A DNA stretch of 60,776 nt from Ignavibacteria bacterium (GCA_028714695.1 JAQTLX010000019.1:1-60776); one strand, 5' to 3'; numbered from the stretch's first letter, positions 34,663-43,227 are shown. Notes: generated from the sequence alone by a model not told the origin. Program-made: numbers and translations.

Positions 34663-35910
34663 TTACATTCCGTACATATCTATTATTTCCTGTTTTGTCT
34701 TGTGCAGTATGTTGTATTTCTTGCCGACTTTCAGGAATGCTGCTAATGCTTTTTCAAGATGATGCATGTCATGCGCGGCGGATAACTGTGTTCTTATCCT
34801 TGCCTGACCTTTCGGTACGACAGGGAAGAAGAATCCGACTGCATAAATGCCTTCATCGTATAAATCCTTCGAGAAATCCTGAGAGAGTTTTGCATTGAAT
34901 AACATTACAGGTACGATAGGTGTTTCGCCGTCCTTAATGATAAGACCGCCTTCTGTCAGTCCTTTTCTCCAGAATATTGTGTTTTGTTCAAGTTTGTCGC
35001 GTCTTTCGGTTGATTTTGAAATCAAGTCGAGAACTTTGAGCGCGCCTTCAACTACTACCGGGGCTACTGTATTTGAGAACAAATACGGTCTGCCTTTCTG
35101 TCTGCACATTTCAACAATTTCTTTTCTTCCGGAAACACATCCGCCGGATGCTCCTCCGAGCGCCTTGCCGAGAGTTGTTGTGATAATGTCTATTTTACCG
35201 AGCACTCCGAAATGTTCGTGCGTGCCGCGTCCGGTTTTGCCGATAAATCCCGATGTATGGCTTTCGTCTATGAAAACCATAGCGTTGTATTTTTCGGCTA
35301 ATGCCACTATCTGGTCGAGTTTTGCAAGGTCGCCGTCCATTGAAAAAGAACCGTCAGTGATTATGAGTCTGATTCTCTTATCCTGATGTAACTGTAATTT
35401 TTGTTCAAGGTGTTTCATGTCGCTGTGCTTGTACGTGTCCTGCTGTGCTTTTGCAAGTCTCATACCATCGACGATTGACGCATGTACGAGCCTGTCTGCA
35501 ATCATTATATCCTCTTCGGTAAGCACCGCTTCGAACACGCCCGCATTCGCGTCGAAACATGACGGGAATAAAATTGTGTCTTCCGTACCGAGAAATTCGG
35601 TTAATTTTTCTTCAAGTTCTTTATGAATATCCTGGGTGCCGCAGATGAAACGTACCGACGACATTCCGTAGCCTCTGTGGTCAAGTCCTTTTCGTGCCGC
35701 TTCAACTACGTCCGGATGTGACGAGAGTCCAAGATAATTGTTTGCGCACATATTGATTACTTTTTTCTTCGCTGAGCCGATAGGGAATTCGACTTCAATA
35801 TCAGCGCCCTGCGGCGCGCATATTGCGCGTTCTTCTTTGAATAATCCCTGTGTTCTGATATCTGCAATCACATTTGCAAATACCGTTCTTATTTCATCTG
35901 AATAAGCCAT
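34663..35910 (-). CDS. Glycine C-acetyltransferase-like alpha-oxoamine synthase, paralog 2
   Basis: A 415-residue PLP enzyme closely similar to paralog 1. It shows NMCANNYLGL, SSVRFICGTQ (84-93), the cofactor Asp215 and His218 in IDESHTSGF, and Lys249 in TTLGKALGGASGG. The SSVRFICGTQ signature is of KBL type, but the gene sits 9 nt downstream of an acyl carrier protein gene, which is unlike ordinary KBL and recalls alpha-oxoamine synthases that take an acyl-ACP, such as some serine palmitoyltransferases. A good AAGGAG ribosome site lies 5 nt before its ATG, in contrast with most genes here. Acetyl-CoA or an acyl-ACP as donor is unresolved. Confidence 0.82.
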   Translation of the reverse strand: MAYSDEIRTVFANVIADIRTQGLFKEERAICAPQGADIEVEFPIGSAKKKVINMCANNYLGLSSHPDVVEAARKGLDHRGYGMSSVRFICGTQDIHKELEEKLTEFLGTEDTILFPSCFDANAGVFEAVLTEEDIMIADRLVHASIVDGMRLAKAQQDTYKHSDMKHLEQKLQLHQDKRIRLIITDGSFSMDGDLAKLDQIVALAEKYNAMVFIDESHTSGFIGKTGRGTHEHFGVLGKIDIITTTLGKALGGASGGCVSGRKEIVEMCRQKGRPYLFSNTVAPVVVEGALKVLDLISKSTERRDKLEQNTIFWRKGLTEGGLIIKDGETPIVPVMLFNAKLSQDFSKDLYDEGIYAVGFFFPVVPKGQARIRTQLSAAHDMHHLEKALAAFLKVGKKYNILHKTKQEIIDMYGM

Positions 35911-35919
35911 TTAATCTCC

Positions 35920-36174
35920 TTATTCTATATTAAATTCTTTTAAAAGGGTAACTATGTTGTTTACACTGTCAAAAGCCTCAGGTGTTGCTTTTGTGTCCGG
36001 AATAGAAATATTGTACTGGGTCTCAAGAAACACTTTTAATGATACCATTGAAAATGAATCGACTATACCGCCTGATATTATCGGTGTGTCGTAGTTTACT
36101 TCTCTGTCATCGCCCTCTTCGAGGTATTCATTCCTTATGTATTCAAGGACGATGTCTTTTACTGATTCTGCCAT
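35920..36174 (-). CDS. Acyl carrier protein
   Basis: An 84-residue acidic, four-helix carrier. The phosphopantetheine site is Ser40 in GGIVDSFSMVSL; the usual motif is DSL, here DSF. The segment between helix I and II (EEGDDREVNYDTPIISGG) is longer and more acidic than in the fatty-acid ACP AcpP, and the gene is not next to fab genes. It lies between acsA and the second KBL paralog, 9 nt from the latter, so it probably serves that enzyme as a dedicated carrier. A GGAG site 5 nt before ATG supports the start. Confidence 0.85.
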   Translation of the reverse strand: MAESVKDIVLEYIRNEYLEEGDDREVNYDTPIISGGIVDSFSMVSLKVFLETQYNISIPDTKATPEAFDSVNNIVTLLKEFNIE

Positions 36175-36289
36175 TTTAACTCCGTTTGTTTAATTTGAAA
36201 ATTGTTTTTATGATTATTTATTATACTTGCTTATTATTCGTTTTACACCTGATATTGAAAACACTAATTATTTTTCCTGTTTTGATTCC

Positions 36290-36335
36290 CGGCTGCCGTG
36301 TTAGTTCTTCGACCTTCGCGAGAATGACAAGAAAA
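36290..36335. repeat. REP-like remnant in the acsA-acp gap
   Basis: TAGTTCTTCGACCTTCGCGA followed by GAATGACAAG is shared, with small changes, with the sequence around 60633-60655 (AGTTCTTCGACGTTCGCGAG). The same 219-bp gap also holds TAATTACTAATTATTAATTA low-complexity sequence at about 36356-36388. It seems to be dispersed intergenic repeat DNA rather than a gene. Confidence 0.5.
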
Positions 36336-36393
36336 ATATCGCTTTTTCTATCTTTTAATTACTAATTATTAATTATCAATTACTAATTGAAAA

Positions 36394-38115
36394 TTACATA
36401 TCATTTTCCAGCGTCGAAATATCTCCTATTTCCTCGCCCCACTCCTTAGCGCGGAGAACGCGTCTCATTATTTTTCCGCTTCTTGTTTTCGGCAGTGAAT
36501 CCACGAATTCGATTTCCTGCGGCATTGCGAGCGCGGAAAGTTTCTTTCTGACGAAGTTCATAATTTCGAGTTCGAGCATTTTATTCTGTTCGAATCCCGG
36601 TTTTAAAGTGATGAATGCTTTTACGACTTCCATGTTAATCGGGTCGGGTTTTCCAATCGCCGCCGATTCTGCAACGGCAGGATGTTCGAGAAGAGCAGAT
36701 TCAATTTCAAAAGGTCCTACTAAGTGACCGCCTGTATTTATGACATCATCATCTCTTCCGACAAACCAGAAATATCCATCGGCGTCAATGCTTGCCCTGT
36801 CACCGCAGAGATACCAGCCGTTCTGGAATTTGCTTTTGTATGTGACTTCATTATTCCAGTAAGTTCTTATCATTGAAGGCCAGCCGGGTTTCAGAGCAAT
36901 CATGCCGACTATGCCGACTTTGTTTACGGGGACGAATGTTTTTAAATCAACAACCGTTGCTTCGATTCCCGGGAAAGGTTTTCCCATCGAACCGGGTTTT
37001 ATTTTCATGCCCGGATAATTTGAAACAACTATGCATCCCGTTTCGGTCTGCCAGAAAGTATCATGGAACATCATTCCAAATGCTTCCTGCGACCAGATTA
37101 CGGCTTCGGCATTCAGAGGTTCCCCTACGCTTGCAAGATGGCGGAGCGAAGACAGGTTGAATTTTCTTACCGTTTCTGTTCCGTCTTTCATAAGCGCGCG
37201 TATTGCGGTCGGCGCGGAATACCAGACAGTGATTTTATGCTTTTCAATAAACTTATACCATGTTTCGGATTTGAATCCCGCATCCATAACACATTGCGTT
37301 ACACCGTTTGCCCATGCGCCGATAATGCCGTATGATGTTCCGGTGACCCAGCCCGGGTCTGCAGTACACCAGTATATATCGTCGTCGCGCAAATCAAGCA
37401 CATACTTAGCGGTCATATACTGCGAAATGATTGAGTTGTGAACGTGCTGTGCTCCTTTAGGCTTGCCTGTAGTACCGGATGTATAATGCAGTACGGAAGG
37501 TGTCTCGGCTTTTGTAGGATATATATCGAAAGAATCTACTCTTTCAACTTTATCCATATTAAAAGCGACTTCGTTTTCTTTTAAAGGTTTCGCGCCCTCG
37601 TCATCAACAACAATAATATATTTTAATTCAGGAAGATCTTTAAGAATATTTCTTACTTTTGGCAGATGTTTTTTCTGCGTGAAAATTGCCGTAGTCGTTG
37701 CATCCTGCAGACGGGTCAGCAGTGATTCAGGCCCGAAAGCGGAGAAAAGAGGCTGGACAATTGCACCCATTTTCAGAACACCGAGAAAACCGAAATATAA
37801 TTCGGGTACTTTATCCATAAACAAACAAACTCTTTGCCCGGGTTTAATACCCAGGTCATCGCGAAGGAACTTTGCGATGGAATTTGTAAGTTGACGCATG
37901 TCATTGAATGTGTATCGTTTTTCTTCACCTGTAAATCCTTCCCATATGAGCGCAAGTTTATCCGATTTGCCCATCCTGCATATGCGGTCTGTGCAGTATT
38001 CGCCGATATTTATAATATCGCCGTCTTTATAACCGAGTTCATTTTTTGAAATTTCCCATGAGAAAGTTTTTATTTCCTCTTCGTAGGGTTTCATGAAAGG
38101 AGTGTTTTCTGGCAT
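36394..38115 (-). CDS. acsA: Acetyl-CoA synthetase (AMP-forming), AcsA type
   Basis: Activates acetate with ATP and CoA through acetyl-AMP. The 573-residue length equals the short Bacillus AcsA form rather than the 650-residue Acs. The A3 motif YTSGTTGKPKGA is at 211-222, the acetate-pocket Trp lies in FHDTFWQTETG, and GDRASIDADGYFWFVGRDDD carries the hinge. The C-terminal catalytic Lys is in LPKTRSGKIMRR, a site usually regulated by acetylation. ATG 38115 is preceded by an AGAGGA site. It heads the group acsA-acp-kbl2, so it may supply acetyl units to that cluster; a short-chain acyl substrate other than acetate is possible. Confidence 0.88.
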   Translation of the reverse strand: MPENTPFMKPYEEEIKTFSWEISKNELGYKDGDIINIGEYCTDRICRMGKSDKLALIWEGFTGEEKRYTFNDMRQLTNSIAKFLRDDLGIKPGQRVCLFMDKVPELYFGFLGVLKMGAIVQPLFSAFGPESLLTRLQDATTTAIFTQKKHLPKVRNILKDLPELKYIIVVDDEGAKPLKENEVAFNMDKVERVDSFDIYPTKAETPSVLHYTSGTTGKPKGAQHVHNSIISQYMTAKYVLDLRDDDIYWCTADPGWVTGTSYGIIGAWANGVTQCVMDAGFKSETWYKFIEKHKITVWYSAPTAIRALMKDGTETVRKFNLSSLRHLASVGEPLNAEAVIWSQEAFGMMFHDTFWQTETGCIVVSNYPGMKIKPGSMGKPFPGIEATVVDLKTFVPVNKVGIVGMIALKPGWPSMIRTYWNNEVTYKSKFQNGWYLCGDRASIDADGYFWFVGRDDDVINTGGHLVGPFEIESALLEHPAVAESAAIGKPDPINMEVVKAFITLKPGFEQNKMLELEIMNFVRKKLSALAMPQEIEFVDSLPKTRSGKIMRRVLRAKEWGEEIGDISTLENDM

Positions 38116-38249
38116 TGTCTTTATTCCTCTTTTTGATTTAAAGAATGCTGATTAACTACGAAAACTAAACAAATTATTCAAAAAAGAATAGAGATATAAT
38201 TTTACGGATGAGGTAATCGTTTTGAAAATTCGCCGGTACTTTTCTTGCT

Positions 38250-38270
38250 TTCCCGGGTATGACCCGGGAA
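38250..38270 (-). terminator. GC-rich hairpin downstream of the small secreted protein gene
   Basis: TTCCCGGGT (38250-38258) and ACCCGGGAA (38262-38270) pair perfectly around ATG. It lies 14 nt past the minus-strand stop at 38284. There is no immediate T-run on the minus strand, so it may be a REP-like palindrome that only assists termination. Confidence 0.5.
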
Positions 38271-38283
38271 GAAGGATGGATAA

Positions 38284-38670
38284 TTAGTTTTCCTGTTTAA
38301 CTTTTGGCTTGAATACGTATCTGTATTTTCTGCCTTCGTATGAGCATTTTACTTCGAGCCTGGAAGCATCTAAATTTACAACTTCCCATACCATCTCATC
38401 ATCCGTATCTTTGTCAAAATAAATTGTATTTCCGTCTTCGCTTAATTCCCACCAGCCGTCAATAAGATCATTTTCTTCCCAGTAACTGTATTTTCCGTCA
38501 GGCTTGAAATCAACAACTATTTCAAGCATATTCTCATCTTCGAATTTCTTTCCGTTTTCTACGAACTCGTCTATTCCCCAGACATTTATTAAAACACTGT
38601 TCGAATCCTGTGCAGAACAAAATGCAGGTGCAAGAAATAAAACAACAGCAATAAAAAAGTATTTTATCAT
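38284..38670 (-). CDS. Small exported lipocalin-like protein of unknown function
   Basis: A 128-residue protein with a signal peptide (MIKYFFIAVVLFLAPAFCSA, probable cleavage before QDS). The mature part is rich in Trp, Tyr and acidic residues: DGKYSYWEENDLIDGWWELS followed by DGNTIYFDKDTDD and a C-terminal RKYRYVFKPK. The alternating strand pattern and GxWELSxDGxTIYF motif resemble lipocalin-like or DUF4923-like beta-barrel domains of Bacteroidetes, but I do not recognise a specific family. Codon 7 ATG (38670) was chosen over 38688 because it gives a clean signal peptide. Confidence 0.65.
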   Translation of the reverse strand: MIKYFFIAVVLFLAPAFCSAQDSNSVLINVWGIDEFVENGKKFEDENMLEIVVDFKPDGKYSYWEENDLIDGWWELSEDGNTIYFDKDTDDEMVWEVVNLDASRLEVKCSYEGRKYRYVFKPKVKQEN

Positions 38671-38997
38671 TAATTCAATTTTATACAAATTTAATCTATT
38701 TCAGTTTAAAATTTAATACAAATCGTTATTAAAAAAGTTCTGAAGTGTCATGACTTTGAATTAACTAATGTAAGGTGTATATAAATAATATCTTAATCTG
38801 CCCATCAAATATCGTGCTAATTGAACAGTACGCTTTTCTTATATCTTAAATGTAAATAAATACACACAAAGAATTATTAGTTTCCATTCGTAACCTGAAT
38901 TCCGGATTCAAATTATTGAATATTTGCAAAATACAATTAATTCTAAAAATATATGGAGTTTTATCGCTAATTGTTATATTTTATATAAAACAATATT
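38671..38997. other. Divergent intergenic region without visible features
   Basis: About 330 bp of AT-rich DNA between two divergent genes for envelope proteins. No ORF, RNA gene or strong hairpin is seen. It should hold both promoters; TTATATTTTATATAAAAC just before 38998 is AT-palindromic but too simple to assign. Confidence 0.4.
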
Positions 38998-40230
38998 ATG
39001 AAAAAGATTTATTTATATTTAGTTCTGGCATTATTGCCGCTTATGTTTTCCTGCAGCAAATCAAATAAAGAGATGAGTTCAGGCATCTGGCGAGGAAACA
39101 TAGTCCTGCACAAAGATGATGCAAAATCAACAATGCCGTTTTTATTCACTGTAGAAAAAAACAAGGATGGAAAAGCCGTAATCACGATAATGAATGCCGG
39201 CGAAAGAATTTCCGTGACTGAAATTACTTACCGGAATGATTCTGTATTCATTAATCTCCCTGTATTTAAAGATGAAATAAGAGCGTTCATAAAATCAGCG
39301 AATGAAATTACAGGCGAATATTATCATGTAGGTTCTCGCAGTAAATATTCAATGCCTTTCATTGCTGTTGCAGGCGCAAAGGAGAGATTTGAAAACGTAA
39401 AGCCGTCTGCGTCAACTAATATTTCAGGAAAATGGGAACTTACAGGCGACCCCGGAGATTCGACGGAATACAAAATGGTAGGGGAGTTTGAACAGAAGGG
39501 CAGTGTTGTAACCGGTTCGGTGCTTACAACTTCAGGTGATTACAGATATCTTGACGGAGTAGTTTCAGGCAGCGAACTTTTGCTTTCCACTTTAGACGGA
39601 ACACACACATTACTTTTCAGGGCGGATATAAAAGATAATAAACTTGAGAACGGAGTTTTGATTGGCGGTCCGACATGGAACGACAAATGGATTGGAATAA
39701 AAAATGAAAATGCACAATTGCCTGATGCGGGAAGTATAACAAAATTAAAAGGCGACGGAAAAAATATAGATTTCACTTTTTCTGATTTGAGCGGAAAACG
39801 CGTCAGTTTGTCGGATGAAAAATATAAAGGCAAACCGGTCATAGTCCAGTTGATGGGTTCCTGGTGTCCGAACTGTATGGATGAAACGAAACTATTCAAC
39901 GAGTTATATGAAAAGTACAGTCCGAAAGGCTTAAAAATTATCGGTCTTTGCTTTGAGTCGAATAATTTTGAAGAGTCGAAATTAAGAATTGAACGTTTTG
40001 TGAGCCAGTTAAATTCAAAATACGATTTTCTGTATGCGGGCGAAGTCGGAAAAAGCATAAAAGAAACGCTTCCGTTTATTGAAAAACTGAACGGCTATCC
40101 GACATCCTTATATCTGGATAAAGAACACAATGTGGTTAAAATCTACACCGGGTTTTCAGGACCGGGTACGGGGAAATATTATACGGAGTTAAAATCGGAA
40201 ATAGTTGCTACAATTGAAAAACTGTTGTAA
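38998..40230 (+). CDS. TlpA-like thioredoxin-domain lipoprotein
   Basis: A 410-residue lipoprotein: signal peptide with lipobox LMFSC (lipidated Cys19), an N-terminal beta-rich domain (about 25-240) seen in Bacteroidetes TlpA-type proteins, then a thioredoxin/AhpC-TSA domain. The redox pair is Cys290-Cys293 in GSWCPNCMDE and the cis-Pro lies in NGYPTSLYLD. It would act in the periplasm or on the outer membrane as a thiol-disulfide oxidoreductase. The second thioredoxin-fold gene 93 nt downstream is probably functionally linked. Confidence 0.85.
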   Translation: MKKIYLYLVLALLPLMFSCSKSNKEMSSGIWRGNIVLHKDDAKSTMPFLFTVEKNKDGKAVITIMNAGERISVTEITYRNDSVFINLPVFKDEIRAFIKSANEITGEYYHVGSRSKYSMPFIAVAGAKERFENVKPSASTNISGKWELTGDPGDSTEYKMVGEFEQKGSVVTGSVLTTSGDYRYLDGVVSGSELLLSTLDGTHTLLFRADIKDNKLENGVLIGGPTWNDKWIGIKNENAQLPDAGSITKLKGDGKNIDFTFSDLSGKRVSLSDEKYKGKPVIVQLMGSWCPNCMDETKLFNELYEKYSPKGLKIIGLCFESNNFEESKLRIERFVSQLNSKYDFLYAGEVGKSIKETLPFIEKLNGYPTSLYLDKEHNVVKIYTGFSGPGTGKYYTELKSEIVATIEKLL

Positions 40231-40323
40231 TTTTGAAGAAATACATTGATATTTACATCAAAAGTTTAGTAATATACAGGAACATTATATCCGTCATTCG
40301 GGTATAATAATCAAATAACAGTC

Positions 40324-40803
40324 ATGAAAACTAAATCGGTAATACTGGTTTTACTATTGACGCTTGTAACGTCTGTCTACTCCCAGACGAATTTTTCGGA
40401 CGGGCTCTCTAATGGCAAATCACAGAACAAGAAAATACTGGTTAACATATATTCGGAAAGCGATACGTGGTCTAAAAAGATGGAAACTGTTTATGCTTCT
40501 GATGCCGTAAAGAATTATATAAGCGGCAATTTCATATACGTCAAGTTAAATGCCAACGGAAGCGATAAAATTTCTTATTCTGGAAAAGACTGGACTTCAT
40601 CTTCTTTGTCAAAATATCTTGGTGCAACGGGTTATCCGACTCATGTGATATTGAATTCTGACGGTTCTGTAATAAAGTTCACTTATAATGGTGAATCTAT
40701 GGGTTCTTTCTCGGGTTATTTGGACACGCCGGAATTCGAAAAACTTCTGAAATACTTTGCGGAAAATAAATTTAAGGATACGGATTTAGGCAAGGTGCTT
40801 TAA
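40324..40803 (+). CDS. Exported thioredoxin-fold protein lacking the CxxC motif
   Basis: A 159-residue protein with a signal peptide (about 1-20, VTSVYS-QTNF). A thioredoxin fold is suggested by KKILVNIYSESDTWSKKM at the active-site position and GYPTHVILNSDG at the cis-Pro. Where CxxC is expected it reads SDTW, and the whole mature protein has no cysteine, so it cannot be a thiol oxidoreductase; a chaperone or scaffold role is conceivable. It follows the TlpA-like gene. Its stop overlaps the convergent coaD stop within TTAA (40800-40803). Confidence 0.75.
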   Translation: MKTKSVILVLLLTLVTSVYSQTNFSDGLSNGKSQNKKILVNIYSESDTWSKKMETVYASDAVKNYISGNFIYVKLNANGSDKISYSGKDWTSSSLSKYLGATGYPTHVILNSDGSVIKFTYNGESMGSFSGYLDTPEFEKLLKYFAENKFKDTDLGKVL

Positions 40804-41291
40804 TCTTTCTTGCGTTTTTCTTTTAATTTTTTTCTTACAATTGCGGGCACAAACCCGCTTATATCTCCGTTGAATTTTGATAATTCCCTTACGAGCGATG
40901 AATTCAGATAAGTGTATTTCTCGTTAGGCATTAAAAAAATCGTTGTTACTTTCGGAGCAAGTTTTCTGTTTGTGAGCGACATCTGAAATTCATATTCAAA
41001 ATCCGAAACAGCCCTTAAACCTCTAACGATTACCGAAGCCTTATTCTTTTTTGCATAATCTACCAGCAGACCGCTAAAAGAATCAATCTTCACGTTCTTA
41101 TATTTTTTCGTAACTTCCTTTAAAAGAAATTTTCTCTCATCTGAGGAGAACAATGGTGTCTTGTTTATATTAAGGGCGACAGTAACTATAACTTCATCGA
41201 ACAATTGTGAAGCCCTGTCTATTATATCTATATGTCCGTTAGTAACGGGGTCGAACGTTCCGGGATATATCGCGATAATTTTATTCTTCAT
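40800..41291 (-). CDS. coaD: Phosphopantetheine adenylyltransferase
   Basis: Transfers AMP from ATP to 4'-phosphopantetheine, the penultimate step of CoA synthesis. The 163-residue length, N-terminal YPGTFDPVTNGH (9-20, with His20 of the T/HxGH motif), RGLRAVSDFEYEFQM and the YLNSSLVRE motif (ISSTxVRE type) are all characteristic. An in-frame start at 41309 is possible, but ATG 41291 matches family N-termini and gives an 11-nt overlap with rsmD upstream. The rsmD-coaD pairing is common in bacteria. Confidence 0.95.
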   Translation of the reverse strand: MKNKIIAIYPGTFDPVTNGHIDIIDRASQLFDEVIVTVALNINKTPLFSSDERKFLLKEVTKKYKNVKIDSFSGLLVDYAKKNKASVIVRGLRAVSDFEYEFQMSLTNRKLAPKVTTIFLMPNEKYTYLNSSLVRELSKFNGDISGFVPAIVRKKLKEKRKKD

Positions 41292-41823
41292 TGTATTCTT
41301 TAAAATCAAAAAAACTAAAAATCGAAATTCCTATGACTTTTCTTAAAAATAAGCAACTTTGATGTTTTTCGTTCGGTATAAATTTATCCGAATGCTCGAG
41401 TATCAGAATCTTTCTGTGTTTAGCAAATTCCGAAATAAATTTGTCATATTCTTTATATTCATAAGGGGGGTCGGCAAATGCCAGGTCGAAAGCAATTTCC
41501 GGGTTTGACTTAAGAAATCTCACGGAATCATTTTTAATAACAATTGAATTTGCTTCAATGCCGAGGTTTGCAATATTATCTTTAGCGGTTTTGGGAAATA
41601 TATCGACGAAATAACATTTACTGCTGCCCCTTGAAATGCATTCTATCCCGAAACTGCCCGAACCGCAGTAGATATCCAGTATGGTTTTTCCTCCAAGCGG
41701 GAACCTGACTGCGAGAATATTGAAAAGAGTTTCTCTTGCCCTGTCGGTTGTAGGTCTCAGGTTCTTAATTGATTTCGGAACATTTATAATCCGGCTTTTA
41801 AGATTTCCTGATATTATCCTCAT
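41281..41823 (-). CDS. rsmD: 16S rRNA m2G966 methyltransferase
   Basis: A 180-residue SAM-dependent methyltransferase acting on G966 of 16S rRNA in the assembled 30S subunit. RIISGNLKSR at the start, RPTTDRARETLFNIL, the SAM-binding ILDIYCGSGSFGIE and the catalytic DPPYEY motif all fit RsmD. ATG 41823. It overlaps coaD by 11 nt, and the upstream PilM-like gene stops 4 nt before its start, so all are probably cotranscribed. Confidence 0.93.
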   Translation of the reverse strand: MRIISGNLKSRIINVPKSIKNLRPTTDRARETLFNILAVRFPLGGKTILDIYCGSGSFGIECISRGSSKCYFVDIFPKTAKDNIANLGIEANSIVIKNDSVRFLKSNPEIAFDLAFADPPYEYKEYDKFISEFAKHRKILILEHSDKFIPNEKHQSCLFLRKVIGISIFSFFDFKEYNEE

Positions 41824-41827
41824 GTCA

Positions 41828-42694
41828 TTAAGCCAATCCGAACAATGGTGTAAAGGAATGAGGTGTCAGCGGGGAGAGATCGGAATAAATATTGTCGTTG
41901 GAATAATATCCGAAAGGATTTGATACATTGAAGTCCTTATTAACATTACGGAGTTTGTCGCAGATTCCCGATGCGTCTTCCTCGCCGTACACGAAGACCT
42001 TTTTTGCGTCACCGAATCCGTTCAATTCAAGAGACTTCCGTATGTCGTTTATATGGTTGTTAAAGTTTCCCTCAAAAAAACAGGCATAGTTTCTGAATTC
42101 CCCGTTCAGATAATAGCAGATATCGGTTCTGTCATGTTTAATCCCGAGCGTAATAAAATCTTTTTCTCCTTTGGTGATGTAAAACTTTCCTGCGGTAAAA
42201 CAATCGAAATTAATATTGGTAAATTTTATTCCGGATAATTCCGAAAGCCGTCGTGTTATTTCGGAAATATTCTTATGATATGCAATTATCAACGTGTTGC
42301 CGAGACAATGGTATTCGTCTTTGTTCGCTGCAATTTTCTGATAAGAAATTTTAAAGTTTTTGTACGTATCGGGAAAAAAGTTCGACAATTCCCATATGAG
42401 GCTTGAGTTAATGTTCTCAATCTCATCCGTAAAATCAACGGGAATGATATTAATAAATGCCAGTTTCGAATCCAGTACGATATTGACTGTGCTCGGAATG
42501 ATGTTGTTTTTTTTAAATACCGTCAGAATGATGGAAGACAATTCGTTAATTCTTTTATGATTAATTTTCGGTTCTTGAAAAAAAACACCGACATCAATAT
42601 ATTCCTGCTGGTCAACGAATGAAATTGTTTTATCGTTGTTAATATGCAGGAATTTAAGGTATTTCCCCGAGTATCCTATGATAATTTTGTTCAA
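41828..42694 (-). CDS. Degenerate PilM/GspL-like actin-fold protein
   Basis: A 288-residue cytosolic protein. Its plan resembles PilM: IPSTVNIVLDSKLAFINIIP followed by LIWELSNFFPD, a central NTLIIAYHKNISEITRRLSE, then INFDCFTAG and an FTPLFGLA ending like the GLA terminus of PilM. The phosphate-1 loop expected near the N-terminus (IGLDIGSSSVK-like) is reduced to IGYSGKYLKF, so nucleotide binding may be lost. No pilB/C/N/O/Q genes are near, but a ComEA-like gene overlaps it by 4 nt (TTGA, TTG start 42694). The call is by pattern and needs a profile search. Confidence 0.5.
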   Translation of the reverse strand: MNKIIIGYSGKYLKFLHINNDKTISFVDQQEYIDVGVFFQEPKINHKRINELSSIILTVFKKNNIIPSTVNIVLDSKLAFINIIPVDFTDEIENINSSLIWELSNFFPDTYKNFKISYQKIAANKDEYHCLGNTLIIAYHKNISEITRRLSELSGIKFTNINFDCFTAGKFYITKGEKDFITLGIKHDRTDICYYLNGEFRNYACFFEGNFNNHINDIRKSLELNGFGDAKKVFVYGEEDASGICDKLRNVNKDFNVSNPFGYYSNDNIYSDLSPLTPHSFTPLFGLA

Positions 42695-43227
42695 TCTACC
42701 GTAATATATGGTTTTAACTTTTCAAATTTCTTTTTCCCGATTCCCTTTATCTTTTGTATGTCTTCGGGTTTTTTAAATCCGCTGTGTTCTTTTCTGTATA
42801 GAAGAATTTTTTCGGCAGTTGATTCGCCGATTCCCGGAAGCATCATAAGTTGTTCTTTCGTTGCATTGTTAAGGTTAATCGTTTTCCCTTTAAGCAAATC
42901 TTCCTTCTTGCCCGGCTTGGTTTTTATTCCTTCCGATATTTTGATGCTATCCTGAATCCTGTTCGTCCTTTCAATAAATTCTTTTTCTTTCTTTGTAAAA
43001 ATCGTTGTATCGCTGTTATCCGTAGTATCGAATTGAATGTTCGCTATTCTGCTTTTGTAATTACGGAACATTTTATCGGACCTGCTGTAATCAAAAGAGT
43101 TTGAATTTTCGAAGAGCAGATTATTCGAAATCTTAATTAATACTCCTGATATCAAAACAGCAATAAGAAAAAGAATAATTCTTGTTTCGGCTTTTGTAAA
43201 ATGAATTCTATGGAGAATATTTCCCAT
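42691..43227 (-). CDS. ComEA-like helix-hairpin-helix membrane protein
   Basis: A 178-residue protein with one N-terminal membrane segment (about 12-30), a polar linker, and a C-terminal double helix-hairpin-helix domain: INLNNATKEQLMMLPGIGES, then HSGFKKPEDIQKIKGIGKKK. This matches the DNA-binding domain of ComEA, the periplasmic receptor for DNA uptake. The gene has a 4-nt overlap with the PilM-like gene, suggesting a shared role in competence or a remnant of it. Downstream of the minus-strand terminator at 43228-43256, so it begins its own transcription unit. Confidence 0.8.
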   Translation of the reverse strand: MGNILHRIHFTKAETRIILFLIAVLISGVLIKISNNLLFENSNSFDYSRSDKMFRNYKSRIANIQFDTTDNSDTTIFTKKEKEFIERTNRIQDSIKISEGIKTKPGKKEDLLKGKTINLNNATKEQLMMLPGIGESTAEKILLYRKEHSGFKKPEDIQKIKGIGKKKFEKLKPYITVD

